Source: a gamma proteobacterium HTCC5015 (GTDB lineage: Bacteria; Pseudomonadota; Gammaproteobacteria; HTCC5015). Taken from it: a stretch of 40,982 nucleotides of DNA. The DNA is taken from contig DS990613.1 of NCBI GenBank assembly GCA_000155715.1, forward strand, positions 1 to 40,982. Direction: 5' to 3'. The notes below the pieces were generated by a model. The model ran no database searches. It was not told where the DNA came from and was given only the letters and a program-made list of their open reading frames with translations. Shown here one piece after another: positions 36,612 to 40,982 of the stretch. Positions within the stretch are counted from its first letter, which is position 1, and each line of letters begins with the position of its first letter. A program made the position numbers and the translations under genes.

Positions 36612-36615
36612 GCAA
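36612..36615. repeat. IS target-site duplication, right copy (GCAA)
   Basis: GCAA directly after the right IS end, matching 35413-35416. Confidence 0.92.
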
Positions 36616-36627
36616 AATAGCTTGCCT

Positions 36628-36778
36628 TCGGAGAACCTTGGCTCCTCTCCTGTAATACTTGCTGAGCAAGTCTTGGTGGGAGGCCGCCAAAATGGCGCGA
36701 CCTGTTCTCTGGCGGCGGGCTCTGACGCGATCCATATCAATGATGCAGATGAAGAACTCTGGTGCCAGCCTTTGCTCG
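36628..36778. repeat. Direct repeat C, copy 1 (in C1)
   Basis: About 151 bp closely matching 38152-38302 without length change, from TCGGAGAA to CCAGCCTTTGCT. It is the conserved first propeller blade of C1 and C2. Confidence 0.88.
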
Positions 36779-36986
36779 GGAATGTGTGCGCCTCGCCGGC
36801 ACTGGGCTTTGAGGGCCAGGTTTTTTATGGCACGGAAAGCGGCTATGTCTATGCCTTGGATCAGGCGAGTGGAGAGGTGCTGTGGCGTTATCAACCGACG
36901 CCTAGTTTGGCGTCTCGTGCGCATTAGACCTGGGTTAAAGTCGGTTGATTTAAGAAAGCTTTGCCAGTCTCTGGGGTAGTGTTGGT

Positions 36987-37526
36987 ATGGATTTTCTCTT
37001 TGCGTTTTATGCAATTACTATATTTTTTGGTGTTTACGTATTAGTAAGCTTTTCTTTTTCATGGTTTTACGTATTTGGCGTAGTGCGTAAAATTAGAAAG
37101 GGTTCTCGAGTTTCATGGGTGGAAAAGATCAAAGTAGCGCATGGTGCTGTCGCTCTTTTAATTTTTTTCTTAATGCAGGGCTATATGAAATCTATTTTGG
37201 TAGAGAGTGTTGCCCATGACTTGTCGGTTGGAAAAGTGGAAGTGTTTTATGGGGGTGATCAGGTCAGCCCTGATTTTATAAAAAATACGCTATCTGGTTT
37301 GTTGAGGGGTTGCGAGTACTCTAAGTTGGCCGGGTCTCATCCGACAGATGAGATAGCGCTCAGCTTTGTTTCTGGCGAAGCTAGTGCAGATTTTGTCTTC
37401 TCTAAAGACAGTAGAAATTCGGATATGTATTGGGTGAAAGTTGAGGATTCGGATTATCGCCACTTGATGGGGTCTACTCTATGTTTTGTCAGAAGTGAAA
37501 GTTTTGGTGGTTTTTTCGATAGATAA
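36987..37526 (+). CDS. A: hypothetical membrane-anchored protein
   Basis: Unrecognised 179-residue protein. Two hydrophobic segments (about 3-30 and 50-66) flank a basic loop (RKIRKGSRVSWVEKIK). About 110 residues of mixed, soluble sequence follow (about 70-179), ending FGGFFDR. The AT-rich codon use matches the rest of the block. It lies between the disrupted C1 gene and the B1-C2 module and is the only gene of the array with no visible lesion. No motif of enzyme or binding function was found. Confidence 0.6.
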   Translation: MDFLFAFYAITIFFGVYVLVSFSFSWFYVFGVVRKIRKGSRVSWVEKIKVAHGAVALLIFFLMQGYMKSILVESVAHDLSVGKVEVFYGGDQVSPDFIKNTLSGLLRGCEYSKLAGSHPTDEIALSFVSGEASADFVFSKDSRNSDMYWVKVEDSDYRHLMGSTLCFVRSESFGGFFDR

Positions 37527-37607
37527 TAATTTTTTAATTTGCCATGGTTTGTGCGTGTGAAAAGTTTTTCGGTATGTGTTGGGTAGTTCTCGCTGAGTTC
37601 AGTCTTT

Positions 37608-38021
37608 CGGGCGCGGATGATTGGTTGAGTCATGTTGCCTGATAAAAACAGCAGAGAAGGCTTTGTATTTAGAGTTTCTAACTTCCAGATTATTGGGCCG
37701 ACGTTTTATGTGTTCTATTATTGGTCTGTTCTTGAAGGTTCGAGCTACTGGGTTTCTTTGTTTGTGGTATCGGCTTGGCTTTGGTCTTTTAATCTCTGTG
37801 TGGGTTTTAGCCGGTTTTTTCGAGAAGCTAGGTCTCATAGGCTGTTATACATATGATTTTGTGTGTCTTTTTTAGGCATTTTGCCAATGGCTTTTCTAGC
37901 GCACAATCTTGCCTATTTAGGGTACGATGACGCGGCTTATGTTTTGTTGATGACGAGTTTTATTTGTATGGCTTTGTCCGTTATTTTGCAGTTTTTGCCG
38001 GCGGCTTGGACAGGGATGAGT
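37608..38021. repeat. Direct repeat B, copy 1
   Basis: Near-identical to 38453-38868. Both start CGGGCGCGGATGATTGG and end CTTGGACAGGGATGAGT. Weaker similarity (TTTTTAA.TTGCCATG) extends about 80 bp upstream of both. The 3' half is the most conserved part. Confidence 0.9.
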
Positions 38022-38048
38022 GTCGGAAAGGTGGATGATGGTGACTAG
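37632..38048 (+). pseudogene. B1: small multi-pass membrane protein with in-frame TGA
   Basis: Paralogue of B2 downstream. The frame from ATG 37632 (MLPDKNSREGFVF) runs 74 codons to a TGA at 37854-37856. It resumes in the same frame as CVSFLGILPMAFLAHNLAYL and continues to 38048. B2 has TGT (Cys) at the position of the TGA, so this is a single-base nonsense change. Intact, it would be 138 residues with about four membrane segments. The end overlaps the C2 start by 14 bp, so B and C were coupled. Confidence 0.75.
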
Positions 38049-38334
38049 AGGGGTCGGATTATTAAATTCTGTGTTTTGGGTTTGCATGGCCCTTATGGCG
38101 ACAGGTGCGGCCATAGCTTCGCCGATTGATTAGTGGCAGAGGGAACTCTCATCGGAGAATCTCGGCTCCTCTCCTGTAATACTTGCTGAGCAAGTCTTGG
38201 TGGGAGGCTGCCAAAATGGCGCGACCTATTCTCTGGCGGGGGGGGCTGACGCGGCCCGTATCAATGATATGAGTAAAGAACTCTGGCGCCAGCCTTTGCT
38301 TGGGGCGGTGGGCAGGTTTGGGTTTCGGCAATAA
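38035..38334 (+). pseudogene. C2: paralogue of the IS-disrupted C1 gene, with amber stop
   Basis: Starts ATGATG at 38035 like C1. The first 32 codons give a signal peptide (LLNSVFWVCMALMATGAAIA), then TAG at 38131-38133 where C1 has CAG (Gln). The frame stays open for 66 more codons and matches C1 closely (WQ..LSSENLGSSPVILAEQ, then KELWRQPLLG). It then diverges and stops at 38332-38334, lacking the second blade. So it has both a nonsense change and a 3' truncation. Confidence 0.75.
38152..38302. repeat. Direct repeat C, copy 2 (in C2)
   Basis: Partner of 36628-36778, offset 1524 bp. It contains an eight-G run (from 38228) where C1 reads GCGGCGGG; the reading frame is kept. Confidence 0.88.
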
Positions 38335-38452
38335 GGCAGAGGGTTATAGTTAGAGTAATACGTGTTTTGGAGTGTGGCCTTGAGCGGTTTTTCTGTGAAA
38401 TGTCGTTTTTAACTTGCCATGACCCTTATGATTGAAAATGTTCTGTGATGTG

Positions 38453-38868
38453 CGGGCGCGGATGATTGGTTTAGTCATGTTACCTGATAAAAACAGCAAA
38501 GAAGGCTTTGTATATGGGGTTTCAGGCTTCCATATTATTATGCCGTTGTTTTATTTTCTTTATTATTGGTCTTTGCTTGAGGGCTGGGGGGCTACTGGGT
38601 TTCTTTGTTTTTGGTATCGGTTTGGGTTTGGTTTTTTAATCTCTGTGTGGGTTTTGGCCGGTTTTTTCGAGAAGCTAGGTCTCATAGGCTGTTATACATA
38701 TGTTTTTGTGTGTCTTTTTTAGGCATATTGCCGATGGCTTTTCTAGCGCAACACCTTGCCTATTTAGGGTGTGATGACGCGGCTTATGTTTTGATGATGA
38801 CGAGTTTTATTTGTGTGCCTTTGTCCGTTATTTTGCAGTTTTTGCCGGCGGCTTGGACAGGGATGAGT
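38453..38868. repeat. Direct repeat B, copy 2
   Basis: Partner of 37608-38021, offset about 845 bp, with a net 2-bp length difference that accounts for the B2 frameshift. Confidence 0.9.
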
Positions 38869-38898
38869 ATCCGCAGTAGGGAAGAAAATGATGGTTAG
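38477..38898 (+). pseudogene. B2: second copy of the membrane protein gene, frameshifted
   Basis: Begins MLPDKNSKEGFVYGVSGF in the same frame as B1 (in-frame ATG also at 38462). At the G run near 38583-38591 (GGGCTGGGGGGC) it has two bases more than B1. The first frame then goes off to a stop at 38722, while the true frame continues as FNLCVGFGRFFREARSHRLLYICF to TAG at 38896-38898. The downstream half keeps silent changes relative to B1 (ATT/ATA, CCA/CCG), which supports it as the original frame. Confidence 0.72.
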
Positions 38899-38977
38899 AA
38901 GAGTGGACTTTTGGGGTAATGTTCAATGTAAGCGGGCGATATCTATGGCGATGGAGCGATGTGCATTGCTGGTTTGA
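38888..38977 (+). pseudogene. C3: 5' relic of a third C gene
   Basis: ATGATGGTTAGAAGAGTG followed by TTTTGG matches the C1 start almost base for base and follows B2 at the same place C2 follows B1. Similarity ends after about 40 bp and a TGA closes the frame at codon 30. It is a truncated third module copy. Confidence 0.6.
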
Positions 38978-39073
38978 GTTTCGACGATATGGTCAGTGTT
39001 TAGGGCTTGCCGATGGGCGGCGACTTCGGGTTGGCAAGCTGCTCGCCGATTTGACGGAATTACTTGGAAGACG

Positions 39074-39110
39074 GGGTGGGCGCCTGACGGCGTCCGCCCT
39101 GTTGTTTTTT
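39074..39110 (+). terminator. Rho-independent terminator at the right end of the accessory block
   Basis: GGGTGGGCGCC (39074-39084), loop TGAC, GGCGTCCGCCC (39089-39099); 11 pairs with two G-T wobbles, then TGTTGTTTTTT. It insulates rpsL from transcription of the accessory block. Confidence 0.82.
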
Positions 39111-39364
39111 GGGTGGGAGTGTGTTCTAATCCGCCGCGCGCTGAACGAGACATGTGATGCGCCTTAGAGTCAACTGATTGTGGGGTTGGCGAGGAAGCTA
39201 TGGCTTCCGTCCTCTACTGAAGAAAAACAGCAGTCCGCTGAGTAAGTAGAGATGAGAGATCTCAAGATCACTACATTGAATTTAAACTGCCCGACAAGCC
39301 ACTAGGCCATGGCGCTGGTGTTTTGTTGGGTTTTCGTGACTTTTGGAATAGTTGAAGAGTAACT
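39111..39364 (+). other. rpsL upstream region
   Basis: Expected to hold the promoter and leader of the rpsL-rpsG-fusA operon. One perfect hairpin is visible, GGAAGC-TATG-GCTTCC (39193-39208), with no T run. I found no -35/-10 pair good enough to name. GAAGAG lies just before ATG 39365 as ribosome site. Confidence 0.5.
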
Positions 39365-39736
39365 ATGACTACCGTAAACCAATTGGTTCGTAAGCCGCGC
39401 AAGCGCAAAATCGAAAAAAGCAACGTTCCCGCTCTTGAGGCCAGCCCTCAGAAGCGCGGCGTTTGCACTCGTGTTTATACCACTACGCCTAAAAAGCCTA
39501 ACTCGGCGCTCCGCAAGGTGGCTCGTGTTCGCTTGACTAATGGCTACGAAGTGAGTTCTTACATTGGCGGCGAAGGCCACAATCTGCAAGAGCACTCCGT
39601 GGTTCTTATTCGTGGTGGTCGTGTTAAAGATTTGCCGGGTGTCCGCTACCACGTTGTGCGTGGCTCGCTGGATACTCAGGGCGTTGCCGATCGCAAAAAA
39701 GGCCGTTCTAAGTACGGAACTAAGCGTCCCAAGTAA
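39365..39736 (+). CDS. rpsL: Small ribosomal subunit protein uS12
   Basis: Decoding-centre protein. 123 residues with the conserved [19 protein letters not shown] block; the lysine that mutates to streptomycin resistance (Lys43) is unchanged. The [11 protein letters not shown]-terminus is standard. First gene of the str operon. Here it is separated from rpoC by about 5 kb instead of following it directly. Confidence 0.99.
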   Translation: MTTVNQLVRKPRKRKIEKSNVPALEASPQKRGVCTRVYTTTPKKPNSALRKVARVRLTNGYEVSSYIGGEGHNLQEHSVVLIRGGRVKDLPGVRYHVVRGSLDTQGVADRKKGRSKYGTKRPK

Positions 39737-39791
39737 GCGCTCAGTTACTGTTTGAACGTTCTGTAGAGATTGATTAAGTCAGGTATTCACT

Positions 39792-40262
39792 ATGCCAAGA
39801 AGAAGAGAAGTTCCCAAGCGTCAGGTCTTGCCGGATCCGAAGTTTGGAAGTGAAAAAATCGCAAAGTTCGTCAACATGATCATGGTTGACGGTAAGAAGT
39901 CAGTGGCCGAAAGCGTGCTGTACGGTGCTCTCGATATCATTGATGGCAAAGGTAAGGGCGATCCCGTTGAAGTGATGGAGCAAGCCCTCGATAACGTCAG
40001 TCCCATGGTTGAGGTGAAGTCTCGCCGTGTTGGTGGTGCGACTTATCAGGTGCCTATCGAAGTGCGTCCCGTTCGCCGCCAAGCTTTGGCGATGCGTTGG
40101 TTGATCGATGCTTCGCGTAATCGTGGTGAAAAATCCATGGTGGCAAAATTGGCAGCTGAGTTGATGGATGCTTCTGAGAGCCGCGGTTCTGCGGTTAAGA
40201 AGCGCGAAGATACTCACCGCATGGCCGAAGCCAACAAGGCTTTTGCTCATTTCCGCTGGTAA
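39792..40262 (+). CDS. rpsG: Small ribosomal subunit protein uS7
   Basis: Nucleates assembly of the 30S head and, in E. coli, represses translation of the str operon through the rpsL-rpsG gap. 156 residues, starting [20 protein letters not shown], with the [16 protein letters not shown] block. It lies 55 bp after rpsL and 23 bp before fusA. Confidence 0.99.
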   Translation: MPRRREVPKRQVLPDPKFGSEKIAKFVNMIMVDGKKSVAESVLYGALDIIDGKGKGDPVEVMEQALDNVSPMVEVKSRRVGGATYQVPIEVRPVRRQALAMRWLIDASRNRGEKSMVAKLAAELMDASESRGSAVKKREDTHRMAEANKAFAHFRW

Positions 40263-40285
40263 CCCCGTTTAGAGGATTCATTAAG

Positions 40286-40982
40286 TGGCACGAAAAACCC
40301 CCCTTGAGCGCTATCGCAATATCGGTATTTGCGCCCACGTAGACGCCGGTAAGACGACAACGACAGAGCGTATCCTGTTCTACACAGGTATTTCACACAA
40401 AATTGGTGAGGTGCACGACGGTGCAGCGACCATGGACTGGATGGAGCAGGAGCAGGAGCGTGGCATTACGATCACCTCAGCTGCTACGACGACATTCTGG
40501 CAGGGCATGGATCAGCAGTACGACCAGCATCGTATCAACATCATCGATACGCCTGGGCACGTTGACTTTACCATTGAGGTGGAGCGTTCGTTGCGTGTTC
40601 TCGATGGTGCCGTTGTGGTGTTCTGTGGGTCTTCTGGTGTTGAGCCTCAGTCTGAAACCGTATGGCGTCAGGCCGACAAGTACAGCGTTCCGCGCATTGT
40701 GTTTGTCAATAAAATGGACCGCGCCGGAGCTGACTTTGAGCGCGTAGTGCAGCAGATTCGCGATCGTTTGGCGGCGACAGTGGTGCCTATTCAATTGAAT
40801 ATCGGCGCTGAAGACGAGTTCAAGGGCATCGTCGATCTCATTCGCATGAAAGCGATTTACTGGAATGAGGCGGATATGGGGGCTACTTACGAGGAAGCCG
40901 AAATCCCAGCCGACTTGCAGTCTCGCTGTGAAGAGTTGCGTGAAGAAATGGTTGAGGCGGCCGCAGAGTCTAGCGAGGAAAT
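40286..40982 (+). CDS. fusA: Elongation factor G, N-terminal part (runs off window)
   Basis: Translocase GTPase. GTG start at 40286 with AGAGGATT upstream. The visible 232 codons cover most of the G domain: G1 AHVDAGKTT, the [14 protein letters not shown] switch I block, DTPGHVDFT and NKMD (in [11 protein letters not shown]). The 3' part lies beyond the window. By gene order a second tuf would be expected after it. Confidence 0.98.

Larger units (their letters stand above)
35315..36927 (+). pseudogene. C1: secreted PQQ/propeller-like protein gene split by the IS element
   Basis: The 5' part (35315-35416) starts ATGATG after AAAGG and encodes a signal peptide (VRRVIFWSNFALSCVFLVAP, cleavage near AIA) ending GQWQ. 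The 3' part is 36616-36927. Removing the IS (35417-36611) and one copy of GCAA joins CAA to AAT in frame. This gives a 137-residue protein: GQWQ-NSLPSENLGSSPVILAEQ, then two beta-propeller-like blades, the second with GTESGYVYALDQASGEVLW, the tryptophan-rich signature of PQQ/BamB-like repeats. It is short for a propeller (two blades), so the ancestor may already have been a fragment. It has no other lesion, so the insertion is what inactivated it. Confidence 0.85.

Noticed and set aside
37854-37856. Selenocysteine codon in B1
   Set aside because: No clear bacterial SECIS was seen right after the TGA, and the neighbouring copies carry unrelated lesions, so a nonsense mutation is the simpler reading. 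Kept as a low-interest finding.
37621-37875. Alternative 84-codon frame over B1 (and its equivalent over B2)
   Set aside because: It persists in both copies only because the DNA repeats are similar. The other frame reaches the long conserved 3' half, where changes between copies are mostly silent or conservative.
38919-39167. Open frame of 82 codons after B2
   Set aside because: It runs through a strong terminator stem (39074-39110), overlaps the C3 relic, has no ribosome site and an arginine/tryptophan-rich composition typical of a chance frame.

Overview
The window is a core chromosomal segment of a gammaproteobacterium. Its gene order (ftsY-ftsE-ftsX-rpoH; rsmD-coaD-ferredoxin; birA-coaX-SPOR-tRNAs-tuf-tRNA-Trp-secE-nusG-rplKAJL-rpoBC; rpsL-rpsG-fusA) is closest to the Pseudomonas/Cellvibrio-type lineages. 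The genus cannot be fixed from sequence reading alone. Coding density is high, the core genes are GC-rich, and many neighbours overlap through ATGA, GTGA or TAATG junctions.

Layout. 1-3400 (minus strand): ftsY, ftsE, ftsX and the 5' part of rpoH, with a perfect CIRCE operator between rpoH and ftsX. 3498-9446 (plus): two M16 peptidase-like proteins, rsmD, coaD, a YfhL-type ferredoxin and gamma-glutamyltranspeptidase, ended by a bidirectional terminator shared with rpmB-rpmG on the other strand. 10222-11069: folB-folK. 11141-12028: an AT-richer patch of small membrane proteins, one with a bacterial PH-like fold. 12142-16002: a Na/Pi-type cotransporter, a small coiled-coil protein, a lytic transglycosylase and nitroreductase on the minus strand, and a GAF/DUF484-GGDEF diguanylate cyclase. 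16099-20444: an M61 peptidase, birA, coaX and a SPOR protein. 20479-34386: the tRNA/tuf/secE/nusG/ribosomal protein/RNA polymerase block, with promoters, terminators and leader structures. 39365-40982: rpsL, rpsG and the start of fusA.

The non-core surprise is the roughly 5 kb between rpoC and rpsL (34387-39364). It is AT-richer and holds a decaying tandem array of a two-gene module: a small multi-pass membrane protein ('B') followed by a secreted PQQ/propeller-like protein ('C'). The order is C1-A-B1-C2-B2-C3 relic. Each module copy carries a different lesion. C1 is split by a 1195-bp IS3-family element with 4-bp target duplications (GCAA) and TGT...ACA inverted repeats. B1 has an in-frame TGA, C2 an in-frame TAG, and B2 a 2-nt frameshift at a G run. 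Removing the IS and one GCAA copy restores the C1 reading frame exactly. The IS has a textbook -1 frameshift signal (G GGA AAG, 6-nt spacer, 8-bp stem) between orfA and orfB.

How the genes work together: the window is mostly the transcription/translation core (RNA polymerase, NusG, stalk proteins, EF-Tu, EF-G, tRNAs), protein export (FtsY, SecE), division (FtsEX), and folate, CoA and biotin cofactor genes. rpoH is probably placed under a second heat-shock control, HrcA/CIRCE, in this organism.
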